This document shows positions 29,675 to 42,947 of a DNA stretch of 64,000 bases, piece after piece. The stretch is from Siphonodentalium dalli (taxonomy: Eukaryota > Mollusca > Scaphopoda > Gadilida > Siphonodentaliidae). Under the pieces are notes generated by a model. It was not told the DNA's origin. It saw only the letters and a list, made by a program, of their open reading frames with translations, and did not search any database. Made by a program: the position numbers and the translations under genes. Where the stretch lies: assembly GCA_032622095.1 (NCBI GenBank), contig CP136066.1, forward strand, positions 107,903,319 through 107,967,318. Direction: 5' to 3'. Each line of letters begins with the position of its first letter. The first letter of the stretch is position 1.

Positions 29675-31316
29675 CTTGAGATGACACTCGTTGACTTGTA
29701 TAAGTTGTGGTATGTTGCATGTTTCTCAAATATATCCCAACCAATTTGACACGGTCATGAAATTTAACAGGCGAATAAACATGAACATTAAGAAGACGCT
29801 TCATTCGCGAATTTAAAAAACAAAACCTCAATTTCTAACTATCAATTTGAAGAAAAACATCATTGTCACTTATAACCAATATATCCTATAGTATTATAAA
29901 ACAAATGTTTACCTTCACAATATGTGAGACATGTTGTAATTTTGTATAAAAAATGTTTTTAAAAAAGAGGATGTTTTAAAAAATTATAAACAACTTATTT
30001 GAGTTAGGTTGATAGAGAGTTTGATAGGTAATATTAAACAAAACACACCTCATTATCGAGCTTATGAACCCAACTACATGCGCTCAGTCTACCATCTGAA
30101 ATAAATGCTGCCTGCAAGAAAATAAATCAAACATTTTTTATTGTATATTTCAGTTTTTTTGGTAGCCATTTGCATCTATTTTTGTTAGGAAAAATAACCA
30201 TAAAACATCATCATGTTTGAAAAGATGAATCAGTATTGAGTGTTTATATCTGCCAGATTATTGCAAGCGTGGTTTTGGTCCTTCGCACAATAACAAAATA
30301 GTTTTGCCATTCTACATTGTGACTAAATATATTAATATTTTCATCAGAATTGCATGTTCATACTTAATAACATTTATGTAATACTTGTAAATAAATATAA
30401 AATATATATTAATATTTACACTGTGTACATAAATGTACACAAAATATTTATATAATCATACACCAGTACATTTCAATAGAACATTAATAATTTGAACAAC
30501 TTTTCGAAAACTACCACAACAATTGTAAGTAATTGTAATGCTTTGTTGTTGACAGTGGTCTGCCCATTCCAGCTAACTGATATTCTCGTTTCAGTGTAAA
30601 CTGTATAGTGACTATTGTTTTTGATAGACAGTACGCGTACGATAGGGGTGTAAACTGGGTGAGGCTCGGACGACCAATGTGCTCAGTTTTATTCCTCAAA
30701 ACCTTATATAAGATGAGAAATAAAAGATTATAGAAGTAACATATAGTGTTCAAATTCCATCACAGTCTCCCAATTCCCAATAACAACACGAAGCAAGCGC
30801 GTGCATACAATCGGCTGGTAGTGACGTAGGTGTTCCATCGCTGTTTGTGAAGTGGACACCACGCAGCGAGCGAGTGCAAGCGATCGGCTTGATAGATAGA
30901 TAGATATTTTAATTTAACTCAGATCGTCATAGAATAGACGTAATTGAGACATAATTAGTACAGAATGTTCAATGCAGTAGAATGTTGCGCATGCGATACA
31001 ATTTAAGTAGAAGGGGGCAGACTAACTCGAAAGATATATAAACATATGGTAATATCGAGGGTGGGGTGGGTGGGGTGGTCAATGGCGGGGGTCGTGTGAG
31101 GTGGTAAAGAATTATGAGATAAGCCGGTAATTTTGCCTCAGGGGGGGGGGGGGGGTACCATGATACGCTAGGCTTCGCGCAGGAAGTTTGCGATATTAGT
31201 TATCGTTTTTCTATTTGTTGTCGTGAAGAGTGCGTTTAATTTGTGTGTGTTTGGCCGAGTATAATAGAACGGTTTCAAATATTTTTTTCTAATATCTACA
31301 AGACTCTGACATTGAA
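29675..31316. other. Intronic sequence without gene; AT-rich and low-complexity
   Basis: AT-rich, with GATAGATAGATAG at about 30891-30904 followed by sequence including GCGCATGCGATACAATTTAA that weakly resembles the 3' end of the LINE at 46.2 kb. G-run at 31141-31154. No supported exon. Confidence 0.45.
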
Positions 31317-31716
31317 TTAACCCTTTACCCAACAAACCGGCCAAAAACGCCCAAATAAAGCTTCAACAGCCTAAAATATCTTCGGCCTGTCTCAATAACA
31401 CCATACAAATATGGATATCATTGGAACCGGTTCATTGACCACATTGTGATGGTTACATTTATGCCCTGTGCCAATGCATTCTCGTATATATGCGAGTCGA
31501 CCATAGGTCGCCTCGCATATATAAGAGAATGCATTGGCCTTTTAACACTTTTTACCATTTTTTCTTATAATATTTTCTACATTCTTTGACAATTTGATCA
31601 TTTTTAATATGTGTTAAGCCAATGCATTCTCTTATATATGCGAGGTGACCTATGGTCGACTCGCATATATAAGAGAATGCATTGGCACAGGGCCGTTCTG
31701 TTGGGTAAAGGGTTAA
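31317..31716 (-). repeat. TTAA MITE type A
   Basis: Intact TTAA-flanked ends, orientation as in the 9244 copy. Hairpins at about 31469-31538 and 31617-31686. Confidence 0.85.
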
Positions 31717-34512
31717 CGTAGGTGTTTATCGCTTTTTATGAAGTGTTGACTTCAGTTATTGCCTGATGAACGCCAGAAACTTTCGTGTAACCGTATCGCA
31801 ATTATTACTGATTCTTGCTAAATGTTTGAATGCAGGGGGGGGGGGGGGTGGTTATATGTATATATCTATATATCTATTAGTACACTATATTATTGGTATT
31901 CTTTAAAAATTGTTTCCAGTAAACCATAAGGTGCCAGACTATGAACGACAACTTGCATATAAACTTTTTTTCTGAAATGCATCCTTACCAAAGCCAACAA
32001 CATCTGGAGTAAAATATGTGTAGTTCCACATGTAACGATTCTACTGACATTTGCCTACAAATACTTGTATGATTGATTCATGCGAGACAATTGCATGCTA
32101 TTTATATGTAGGTGGAACTACAGATTGGACAGGTCATTTGCGGTCATTTGCTTGCACATTATACCCTTGTGTGTCGAATTGCGTGCAAAAAATACCAGGC
32201 GAATGTGTAAACGTACCCTTAGTCTCAAATCAGATATAGTATGTGTACACCATACAGTTATTTTGTTCGAACTAATTTGGTGGGTTAAAATGTGGATTCT
32301 TACTGACGAAGTGGACAAACTAGCTTATTGAACAATGTAGCCAGGTCGGCTTCATAGCGCTGTTTGTGTTATGAGTAGATTTGATACAGGGAAATAGCAC
32401 ACACACTTCAACGTGTGAAATTACATCTGTACATTGATGATTTATCACGTAGATGAAATTGAACTGAGTACAAATATATCAATCGGCGATACGCTATCAA
32501 TATATACGACACGCTATCATCACGACACACTCGGATGTAAAGCTTGAGAAAAAAATTTAATCGAGAACATCTGAGAAATTCGCTGGATGTTTTGCTACAT
32601 GGACATATACATGTCATTTAACATATGTTAACTCTATGTCCGGGTCGATAGTTTCCATGTGCGTGTAGTTTTAACTCTGTAGTTCATATGAGCCAATATC
32701 ACATTGAGCCAACATCACCGAAACATTTCCAATCGGCACCAAACAAAACTCGGATCTTATCCCCAAGAAATACGGATCATTTCTACAAGCCCAGAATAAA
32801 ACACCCCGCATTAAAAGATAAATAAGGCTTATTGTGAACAATGCGTCCGGGCTTCTTGTGTTCTCCAGAGTTCCTTGTAGACATGCATGATCCGGAATTT
32901 GTTAACATCTACAAAACTACTCTGCATGTATGCCAATATAACCGAGAAAGTTGCGGTTAATGGGTGGAGGTCAAATATTGTTTGTCAAACACAAGTTACC
33001 AATAAAGATGGATTTTCGGCTATAACTCTCTCCAGTTACGGGGGTGAACTACTATATCATAAACGTCCATATCGTATTGATGGGTGGAGCGATTCATAAA
33101 CGTCCATATCGTATTGATGGGTGGAGATATCTTGATCCTACTTGTATCTCAGCCATTCCTTGAACTTGTTGATGATGCTGATATTTATAGTAAAGCCATT
33201 CCTGACATCGATATATAATTATACAACACATACGTGTCCACGCCATGAGTGACAGTTATGTAAGTATGCATGTAAGCTAGTTGTTTACATCGATTTCCGG
33301 GGTCCTCTCGCTATCAAAAGATTGTAGCTGGTCAATGACTTTGAAGCTCATAGCCTGATTATTTCTCAAGGTGTCACACACACTACCAAGCAAATCGCAC
33401 CTCATTCCAAGGCAGTACAGCATACATGTTCTGATATATAAATTAATAATATTCAGCGATAAACGTACATTTCCATGCTAAACTTGAGAAACAAGCACGA
33501 GCGTGTATTTCTCACACACACTTTCATATAACATGTTACTATCTTGGCCGCTATCAGTTGTTGACAGAGAAAGAAATTTAGTTCAACCATAACACAATCA
33601 CAGGAACCATCGTAAAAGTATTGCATGCGGCATTGTATAGTAGAATTTAAACACAAAGTTATAGCTTTTGATAACACGTGCCCTTGCTTTACCAAATTTG
33701 TGGTCACTTTTATCTGTGCCCGTGGCACCTTTAACTTCATTTTCTGACCAATTCTGGCATATTACTTCTTAAACTGTGCTAATTTAGAGGACATGAATAA
33801 TCGTCCATTGTATATCCATGCCTGGGGATGTATAATTTATCCAGAACTGGTGCGTAAGAATTCCATTTGAATGAGACGCATACTGTAAATGTTTGTCTTT
33901 ATTTACTTAGAAAGGTGTATTCAAATATTGATCGCAAGTAATAGCTCCCGTGCCACCCACCACCGTCTTCACTGACAATGACACTGTTCAATAACGCGTC
34001 TCTGTATTGCGTTTATAGTTTTTCTAATTCCATTCGATCAGCACTTTTGAATTCCAGTTCCAAAGAAAGGATATAGACAAACTGTTATTCAACTAATTAT
34101 GTGATCAGAACTCCGGGTGAATCTTATTTTGACATTAATCATTTCATTTCATTCATTAGACTGGTGCATATGTATTGTTGTCTTAGGTATTTGCTCCGAG
34201 TGGGGTGACGAAACAGCAGTACATATAGGTATATTCGGATAAGCGCCAACGCGTATAGATAGACATTCTAATTCAAAGTTCAGAAAGCTAGAAGCATGAG
34301 TACATAATGTCTAGTGATTCAATCACGGTGACCCTGTTTTGTATCAATGTGTATTGGGGCGGTGGTTTACAGGACAATGATTGGGTATGACAAGACACGT
34401 GGTCAAAATGTTTAGGACTGCATGCACTTGTGTTGCCCGCAACGTGCACACATTGTCTTCAACTGTCCAAATTACACTAATATATGTAATCAGGTCAGAT
34501 ATGTTTGAGAGA
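31717..34512. other. Intronic sequence without recognised gene
   Basis: No exon supported on either strand. A 37-bp unit (CATAAACGTCCATATCGTAT plus GATGGGTGGAG) is tandemly duplicated at 33057-33130. G-run at 31836-31847. Confidence 0.5.
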
Positions 34513-34975
34513 TTAACCCTTTCAGTGCCAGGGGCCGATGAGATCGGCCCTAATTTACGGTCTGTAAAATCGGCCCTAAAAAAAATAAATGTGTGTTTTT
34601 TTTTAGTTTTTTTTTTTAGGGTATGCTTAAGCATGCTATAGCGATTTTAAAACAAACTGGATAAAACCTTAGGGGCATGTTATAACTCAAAACTATCACC
34701 AAGTATTCATAGTAATAATTTTTATGCCCATGAAAAACGTAACATTCCCTGGCACTAAACCTACAAAATAAGTCTGTTTAAAGAATATAAGAAAAAATTA
34801 TTAAAATTGTAAAAAAAATTGTAAAAAATAATAACAAATGATGAAAAATTGTTAGGCCAATGCATTCTCTTATATATGCGAGGCGACCTATGGTCGACTC
34901 GCATATATAAGATAATGCATTGGCACAGAGTATATGGGTTGATACAAAAATCGGACCTGGCACTGAAAGGGTTAA
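34513..34975. repeat. TTAA MITE type C with the shared hairpin core
   Basis: Ends TTAACCCTTTCAGTGCCAGG and its reverse complement, with TTAA at each side. The TIR is different from type A after CCCTTT, but the right half contains one hairpin on the same AATGCATTCTCTTATATATG core (34857-34924). The left half has a GGGCCGAT...ATCGGCCC inverted pair. Confidence 0.8.
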
Positions 34976-37199
34976 GGAGTCTATATCGACATGGGAATCA
35001 ACTACTCAAGGCCCCATCTTTGATATACCCGAAATAAACAATCATATACGAACAAAATGTTGTTTGAAATAGTAGTCCAACTTCCCCAAATTTTCCCAAC
35101 TCGACGAGTTACTGTATACAAAAAGTGGACCCACATGTATTGCGCAACGAATTCTTGCGACAATAGTGATAAATCATATCAAATTTGAACTTGTATGGTG
35201 ACAATGTTTTTTTGTGCAAAACTGTCCTAAACGGGTGAGATTTGACTATACCAAGTAGCTTACCCCCCATCTTTGTTCTGTTTGTCGAAGTCAGATACCC
35301 ATAAACCGTTCAAGTGTTGTAGCAGTCGGTCAAATGCTGTAAACTACACGTATGACATGTATAAGAAGCCATATGCTTTGGATAACCACTAGGCCATATA
35401 TCACGACGTTAGTTCATACATATTTTTTTGTTAATCAACATACAACTCACTACGTACATCCAAGAATAATACTAAATGAGAAGATGCTTTGTCAGTAAGC
35501 TAAAAGTTTGTTGGTGTCATCTCCTTAAAATATAGAATGATATAAAATTATAAATGTAACGATTATAGCTTGAAGTGACATGAGTACATCTAATGTTTGT
35601 AATTGTAAGTGTATACAAATATAGTTTTTATTTTGTTACATTTTGTTATAGTTTACTCTGGTGTAGTGCCTGACACTCACCCATCCCAAATTTATCTCGA
35701 TTCGAGTCTGAGAAAGTTTAACCACGGTGTACAATACAGTTGTTCGATAAGTAATGGACTTGGTGGTTTGTGCTTAACCTGTTACAGTAAATACAGTATG
35801 AATTTCCTAACTTGGGCATGAAATGTGACAATATAGTGATATATTGCTGCATGGAGGCTTCCAGGAAAGTTTTTGTTTCACGTTGTTGACCACGTGGATG
35901 GTAATTTTAACTGAGCAACCATTACTCTGGACATATAAACCACCGAAAACCGACAAACTTGCACAGATACACTAATCAATTTCGCCGTCGTTGTGTGGTT
36001 TGTTTTGGCCTAATGCGCCTTACCAACTGAGCCATTTTCGTCTCCATGATCAGTCATCGCCTCAACCATAATAAATTAGAGCGCGAAAATTTATAGGAAT
36101 AGTGAATACAATAATTATATAAATATATCTTTATCAACTTTTTCTGTACGATGTCAATGAAGCAATCAAGACGTGACGTGAACTCAGATCTTCAGAATGC
36201 GTTACTGGCTGCCAACATGATACAGGGACGTGCGACAAGGGATTGAGGGGTACCCGACCCCTACGTTAGTGAAATTTTCAAACAGTTCGACATGTCTTTC
36301 CCGGTACAACATCAGTTTGGAGTTTCAGACTAAAATAAATTCGAATTGTTTTTCAGATCAAAATTCGTATATTTTCTTACTTTCGCATGTTTGGGATGAA
36401 GTGAAAATCAGTTGGGTCCAACGTGGAAATCCTGGGGTAACATTTCAACACAAGGAGATGTGAATTGTACTTTCTGGGCTTGGAAATTTGGGTCTTGTTC
36501 AATGGCGGGATTGTACAGTAGGAAATTCTAAGGTGGGCATCCCAACATATGGCTTCTATCTAGCTTCGCCCCTGTCTGAACCCGACCATCCTAACAGCTA
36601 AGTTCTTGATTATCGGAGACAGGATTACTGATTGTGTCACAAATTGTTTACATTGAATTTTCTTGTTATCGCGTGAACAAGAGCCATTCATCCCCACCAA
36701 CGAATGCGTCAAGTCAAGGATAGCCATTAGGATTCCGCGTTGTTGTAAATATATGTAAAACGAAATAGACTGAACGAGAATAAAATTGTTGTCAACGTCA
36801 ATGCCGGTATTGTTGAATGTTGCGAGAAATATGTTAACAATCTGTTTCGCCTGGATTGCTGTAATTTAAAACGCAGGTCATTCATTGTATCATGATGCAT
36901 CCAACTATCAACAATGTGATAATAATTATTTTTATAAATCCACGTTTTGTCCCCTTTATGTCAAATTAAATGTGTCTCGAGTCAAGTAGCCTGTTACATT
37001 CATATGACAATCACTTCCCTCTCTATAACCAAGATATGTGTGTGTTTTTCCTTGTTAACTATTTTATTATGTTTGACATCCGACCACTTGAAAGTTGCAC
37101 AAGTACAGATAAGCTGTACTTATATCAACATGTATAATTATTGTCTTGTTTTGAAATAACAAGTTGCGTTGAATATCCACAGTGGTAAATCAAAGGAAG
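34976..37199. other. Intronic sequence without recognised gene
   Basis: Open frames of 60-77 codons are present but have no splice context or recognisable motif. Nothing further is supported. Confidence 0.5.
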
Positions 37200-37620
37200 G
37201 GTTTTATGTGTACCCGTACCATAGTATGGTACACATATAGTGTCGACGTCCGGATTGACCACTCGCCGTTCGTCGGGGCGTCTGTCCGTCGAGACGTCTA
37301 TCCACCTGTCGTAGACACTTTACGCATGGTGCGATAACTGAAACATGTTTTATCCGATCGGAACCAAATTTTGTAAATGTGTTTCTCAACCCAAAATACA
37401 GATCGAGTTCGAATATGGGTTTGATCCGATTTTTTACGGAGCTGTGGTCATTTTTGGACTAATGAATTTACGCATGCTGCTATAACTCCAAAACAATTTA
37501 TCCCATTGGAACCATTTGGTATGTGAGTTTCTCAGCCCACAATACAGATCGAGTTCGAATATGGGTTTGGTAAATTTTTTCGGAGTTATGGCTCTTTTTT
37601 GACTTATGGATCCCGATCGT
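37200..37620. repeat. Mollusc-type dispersed repeat with two about 165-bp units
   Basis: Begins with a GTACCATAGTATGGTAC palindrome (about 37214-37233) and CGTC-rich sequence. It continues with two units sharing ACAGATCGAGTTCGAATATG (about 37398 and 37543) and TTACGCATG...TATAACTxxAA. Confidence 0.65.
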
Positions 37621-37815
37621 AGCAATTTACTATCGTCGAGGGATGGGTTAATCGTGAACGGCCTCTCGTTCATAATTATTTATACACAATTTTGTCAGGA
37701 AGTTAGTGGGATGCTCTTTTTTTTCCCCCAACAAGCGCGGATACGGTCCGATAAGAGAGTGAGCATTCATGTGTGCCGAAAATTAGAACTCAAATATAAC
37801 TTTTATACGTTTGAT

Positions 37816-37985
37816 AATGGCTGCGGACACACGTACCACAGTAGCTATGGCATAGTAGGTGTGACAATTTATTATGGTGGAGTTTGGTGACAATGGCTGC
37901 GGACACACGTACCACAGTAGCGATGGCATAGTAGGTGTGACAATTTATTATGGTGGAGCATGGTGACAATTGGTCGTCATAATTA
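37816..37985. repeat. 76-bp tandem duplication
   Basis: AATGGCTGCGGACACACGTA starts at 37816 and again at 37892. One inverted copy lies at about 40040-40130 (CTACTATGCCAT, CGTGTGTCCGCAGCCATT). Confidence 0.8.
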
Positions 37986-38649
37986 ATATGCCATAGCAAG
38001 CCATATCGCCCTCTGCAAATTCGCACAATGAGTCTACCAAGCTCTACCAGCGATGGTCGATCTCTCAGTGTGTGTTTACATTGCTGTAGATCTGTATACA
38101 GTTCTACACGCATACTAGTGTAAACGGGTTGATATAGAAATGCACACAGAAAGAAAACGGTATTGGTTCGTGTGAGCAAACATCGAGTCCGATATACGTC
38201 ACGGTCAACACCGATGCATTGCGACAGGCAAATCTGATTTGATTAATTGTTACTCGGACTTCTCGTGCGACCTTCATTCTTTCTTCGAACATTATCAACT
38301 GGTGTAAGAATAAACTGATTTTGTCTGCTGGTAGTTGATTAATTGTTTTGTCTGACCTAAACTGACACGACTCATAGTGAATTGTCAATTACCAGAGTAC
38401 TGATGAGCGCGCGTTCACTATCAGTAATCACATTGTGATCACAGTAATCTGCGACACGTGACTTCACACATATCTGTATATAGATCCACAGCAATGTAAA
38501 TGCGCACTCAAGGATGTATCTTCCTGAATTTCTTGTCGCTGTTTATCTTTACTCAACACGCAGTGTTATGTTTTGCATGCTAACATACAAGTCCACTTGA
38601 TAACTTAAGGAATAACCAATTTCTGCCAACAGCCTTGTTTGTTCTTACT

Positions 38650-40150
38650 AATGAAATTAATATAAGTAGATAAACATGCATGCATTGAGATAATATAAAA
38701 AACGTACCACATGCATGCTATGTGAGTCTATCGTGCAATTATATGTATCGTAGCGAATACAATTTAGCAAAACGTAATGAGTAGAGATCAACCTTGGTGA
38801 AACGCAATGGGTTAATTGGGAAAAAGAGCAAGTGAGCAAGTGAGGAGAGGGAAAAAGAGCAAATGAGCAAGTGAGGAGAGGGAAAAATAGCAAATGAGCA
38901 AGTGCTCATTTGCTCTTTTTGCATCTCCTCACTTGCTCATTTGCTCTTTCTTCCTCTCATCACTTGCTCATTTGATCTTTTTCCATCTCCTCTATTGCTC
39001 TTTTTCCCTTGCCCACTTGCTCTTTTCCATCTCCCCTCTTGCTCACTTGCTCTTTTTCTCCACTTCTCTTGTTCTTTTGCTCTTTTCCCTTGCTCACTTG
39101 CTCTTTTTCTCCTCTTCTCTTGCTCAGTTGCTCTTTTTTCCTCACCTCTTGCTCACTTGCTCTTTTCGGTGGTGCTCGCCCCCAAAACATAGGCGCTTGT
39201 CACCTATTGAAAAATTTGAACATTTAAAATTATTTTTCAATTTTAGAAACAATGTTTTTGACGTTTTTCAATTTAAGAATTTGTTTTAAGCTTTTAAAGT
39301 TTTTAATTTTTTTGAAAATTTTAAGTTTTTAAAGTTTTTCAATTTATTTTTTATTTTTGAAAAATTTCCATTTTTTTTATTTTTGAAAATTTTGAATTTT
39401 TGTTAAGTTTTGATAAATTTTTCGATGCGAGTGCCGTTTGTCACTTTAACATCCATCCACAGTGTTTGCCGTGTGTCACTTTAACATTCATCCACAGTGT
39501 GTGTCGTGTGTCATTTTAACATTCATCCACAGTGAGTGCCGAGTGTCCCTTTAAATTCACTTTATGAGTACCGAGTGTCCCTTTAACATTCAAGGCTGAA
39601 ACTACCCCCGGTTCAGAGAGGTCATCACGTGATATACATGTAGATAATACACCGTTCATAGGGAACAGTACCGACACAAGGCCCACATGATACTGTTAGC
39701 GGAATTATTCGTAGAACTAAACGTCGCAAATTTAAAAACGCAATCGGGGAATTGTCTTAGTACGCATGGAATTAATATAAGTAGATAAACATGCAGTGAG
39801 ATCATATCAATAAAATACTATACGTGAATGATATGTCACTAGTGAGTCAATGAGGGATTGCCACGGTCAAACACAATTCTGGACGATCGTCCGTGCAATT
39901 ATATATATCATAGAGAATAAATGTAGCAGAACGTAATGAGCAGAGATCAACCTTGGTGAAACGCAATGGGTTAATTGGTCCAATCAACTCATTGTGCGAA
40001 AACTCGGCGGGCAACGTGGCTTTCTATGGCACATAATTATGACGACCAATTGTCACCAAACTCCACCATAACAAATTGTCACACCTACTATGCCATCTCT
40101 ACTGTGGTACGTGTGTCCGCAGCCATTGAATTGTGTAGACAAGGTTAACA
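38650..40150. repeat. Repeat block related to the palindrome arms
   Basis: In order it contains a segment (38650-38820) ending GGTGAAACGCAATGGGTTAA; a minisatellite (38815-39165) of AGCAAATGAGCAAGTGAGG units that switches strand at about 38902; T/A-rich DNA (39220-39425); four or five units of GTGTCACTTTAACATTCATC (39430-39600); and a second copy of the first segment (39770-39980). GAGCAAAT units, GTGTCACTTTAACATTC units and AT-rich TTTTGAAAATTTT blocks are also the main non-coding parts of the palindrome arms. This may be a decayed relative of that element. Confidence 0.5.
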
Positions 40151-41382
40151 TTGCCCAACAATAAAAGTGTTGACGCCGATATAAAATGAAAATAATGACA
40201 TTTATTCTATATTTCGAATATAAATTTCGTTGAGTTGTTGCTTTGGGTTGGATTTTTTATAATAAAATTCTTAAAATACAAAAGCGATTGGGCACAAGTT
40301 CTTGAAACTAATGAAGCCCCATAGAGGATCTTCAATGAGTCTCAATTATTTAGAAATGTAATAACCTTTAGGCGACTCGAAATCAGTGGACGAGATTAAT
40401 ACATTTCGTATAGAATTCCGACGACGAATTTGATATCCTTTTTTTTATCAGATAATCACAGTTAAGCAAAAAAAATGATCTCGAAACGGCTGGGGTTAAA
40501 CCACTTAATATTATTTAGTTAAACATAACATTACATGTGTAGTGTACACGTATACACTGATTATTATGTACCGCGATAGACTACATTAGATAGCGCACAT
40601 TGAATGACTTTGAGATGTAATGATGTATTGAAGTAATCTCTTCACATTTTGAATGAACATTGCATTGCCCAACAGGGGTTCTTCGTGGGATTTAGTCCAT
40701 ACACATGTGTATTCACCCCCTTTCACCGTTTGGCGTGGTATATGTACATGTGCTCCGAGCAACAGCGGCGAAGAATTAATCTTGATTGTTCCCAATAAAG
40801 GCACGGCAAGCTCAACCATTTTACCACCAACATGAGTGTGTTTCAGAACTACATCTAGCCATTAAAGGGACCAACCAAGTGCGTAAATATCCAAACAAAT
40901 AACACTCTGTAAAAACATTACCAATAAGAAGAACATGCATGGCGAAATAGATAAACTGTGCTTCTTATATTCATTAGTGATAGTTCACCAATAACGATAT
41001 TTCGCATGTTGAAACCATTGTTATGTAAACAAAGCTGTTACAGTGATTTGTCAACAAACATCGCAAATCGTGTAGTAAGCTCAAATATTTTAGTCGGAAC
41101 GTGATTTTCATAATATTGTTCAATGCCTTGACCTTTTTCAAAATGTATCGTCAAGTTTTGTTTTTAAACTTAGGCAACTTTTTGGACTAATTAGAGTGTT
41201 ATCGGCAATTGAACTGTATTAAACAGTAATGTTTAAATAAGAATTGTTTTCACATGCGAAATCTTATAATGAAAATTAGAACAAAGTCAATGTATTTTTT
41301 CATTTACTTGTTGATGATTGTTGTTGTATAGACTTGTTATTATGTTATTTCGCAATAAACCACTTCAAATGCATTGTTCCCT
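40151..41382. other. Intronic sequence without recognised gene
   Basis: The open frames on both strands at 40586-40835 overlap each other and have no splice or motif support. Confidence 0.5.
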
Positions 41383-41702
41383 TTAACCTCTTCGCTGCTA
41401 TGACGTCCTAAAGGTACACGCCGTGTGCTATATGGTCCATAGGTACTACGGACATATTACACCACACTAGCAGTAGGCCATTGTACATAAATTGGAACTC
41501 AGAGATTGGTGCATCGGAATAACTGTATCTCGAAGTTTGAAAGTGTACGATGTTCCATGGTTGTGAACGATAATAGTAATTCAACTGAGTCATTGTTGTG
41601 GTTCTTGTGATATTCCCATTATATATTTTCCGACTAGAATGGCAATAACGTCAACAGACCAACACACGACGTCATAACGTTATTTAGCTGCGAAGAGGTT
41701 AA
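41383..41702. repeat. TTAA-flanked MITE abutting innexin exon 2
   Basis: TTAACCTCTTCGCTGC...TATGACGT at the left is mirrored by ...ACGTCATAACG and AGCTGCGAAGAGGTTAA at the right. It is 320 bp with TTAA at both ends. The right TTAA ends 35 bp before the first base of exon 2, so the branch point and pyrimidine tract of the exon 2 acceptor must lie in 41703-41737 or inside the MITE. Confidence 0.8.
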
Positions 41703-41737
41703 TCAGTATTTACTCACTGTATATGTTCTATTTTCAG

Positions 41738-42947
41738 AGTGATCGCAATTCTGAGTGGATCGAGTATCAAGACACATTATAACGACGATAAAGTCGATCG
41801 ACTCAACCACATATGGACCGTTTTCCTGCTGGTAATATTCGCTCTTCTGACGATCACACCACAGTTGGTCGGCAACCCGATAAAATGTTGGACACCAGCC
41901 CAATTTTCAGACCCGTGGAATGACTATACGAACCACGTTTGCTGGATTAAAAACACATACCTCGTGCCTATGCACGAAACCATCCCAGTGAGCCACTTGG
42001 AACGCACGGAAAGGGAAATTACTTATTACCAATGGACGCCCATAATATTTCTGCTTCTTGCGTTCATGTTCAAACTACCAAACCTTCTTTGGAATACTCT
42101 AAATGATTATGTGGGCGTGGACATCGACAAAATTGTCCAAGTGGCAGTTGACACTCAATGGGAACCACACGAAAAACGCAAGGAGAAAGTGGATAATTTG
42201 GGCGAGTTTATACACATGTGGGTGAGCACCTACCGACCTTACAAAACTGGGCGCATTTATCAAATGAAAGCGAAAATCTCCAAATATTTTGTCTGCTTCT
42301 ACCCAAAGAGATCAGGGAACTACCTGACAACGCTCTACATGTGCATCAAGGTTCTGTATTGCACAAATGTCGTCGGAGTGTTTTTCCTCCTCAACAGACT
42401 CATGTCTTTCGAGTTTAACTTGTACGGTGTTGAAGTTATAGATTTTCTGACGAAGGAAGGCGAGCTTAAGGAACTCGACATTTTCCCTCGAGTGACTCTT
42501 TGCGATTTCGAAATTCGTCAGCTGAACAACATTCATCGGTACTCTGTTCAGTGTGTGCTTCCGGTTAATTTGTTTAACGAGAAGCTGTTCACAGTGTTGT
42601 GGTTCTGGTTATGTGTCGTTGCCGCGACAACGTTCATAAATCTTTTCCTGTGGTTCTATCGGTTATTGTCTTACATGAGCGGACCAGGTTATATCAAGAA
42701 GCATCTGAAGATCGCCAGACTTCTACAAACAAAGCAAGACAAAGACTTATGCAATAAGTTCGTCATGAACTATCTCCGCCCAGATGGAATTTTCGTCATG
42801 CGCATCGTTGAGAAAAATACGTCAGACTTAGTAGTCAATGATGTTATAGTTAAGTTGTACAAAAAGTTCCTGGATGACTTGGACCACAAAGGCGAGCGGA
42901 AGCCGAATTTAGAAACTTCACCTGATCCTGGCAATATGCTCGACTGA
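41738..42947 (+). CDS. Innexin, main exon (exon 2)
   Basis: Innexins form gap-junction channels and unpaired plasma-membrane channels in invertebrates. This exon encodes 402 residues after the acceptor TTCTATTTTCAG (ends 41737). Numbered from its first full codon (Val): DRLNHIWTVFLL opens transmembrane segment 1 (about 24-44); extracellular loop 1 has Cys50 and Cys68; YYQWTP at 96-101, the innexin hallmark, starts segment 2 (about 100-118); an intracellular loop follows; segment 3 is about 196-218; loop 2 has Cys255 and Cys272; segment 4 is about 284-309; then a cytosolic tail of about 90 residues ends in GNMLD. The four conserved cysteines and the four-pass plan are complete, and length is normal (about 415-418 with either first exon). 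There is no stop or frameshift. A possible AATAAA lies at 43587. I do not assign a paralogue symbol. Confidence 0.95.

Noticed and set aside
38894-39289. Overlapping ORFs rich in Ser, Phe, Leu or Lys, Glu
   Set aside because: They are stop-free translations of the GAGCAAGTGAGG-type minisatellite on both strands.
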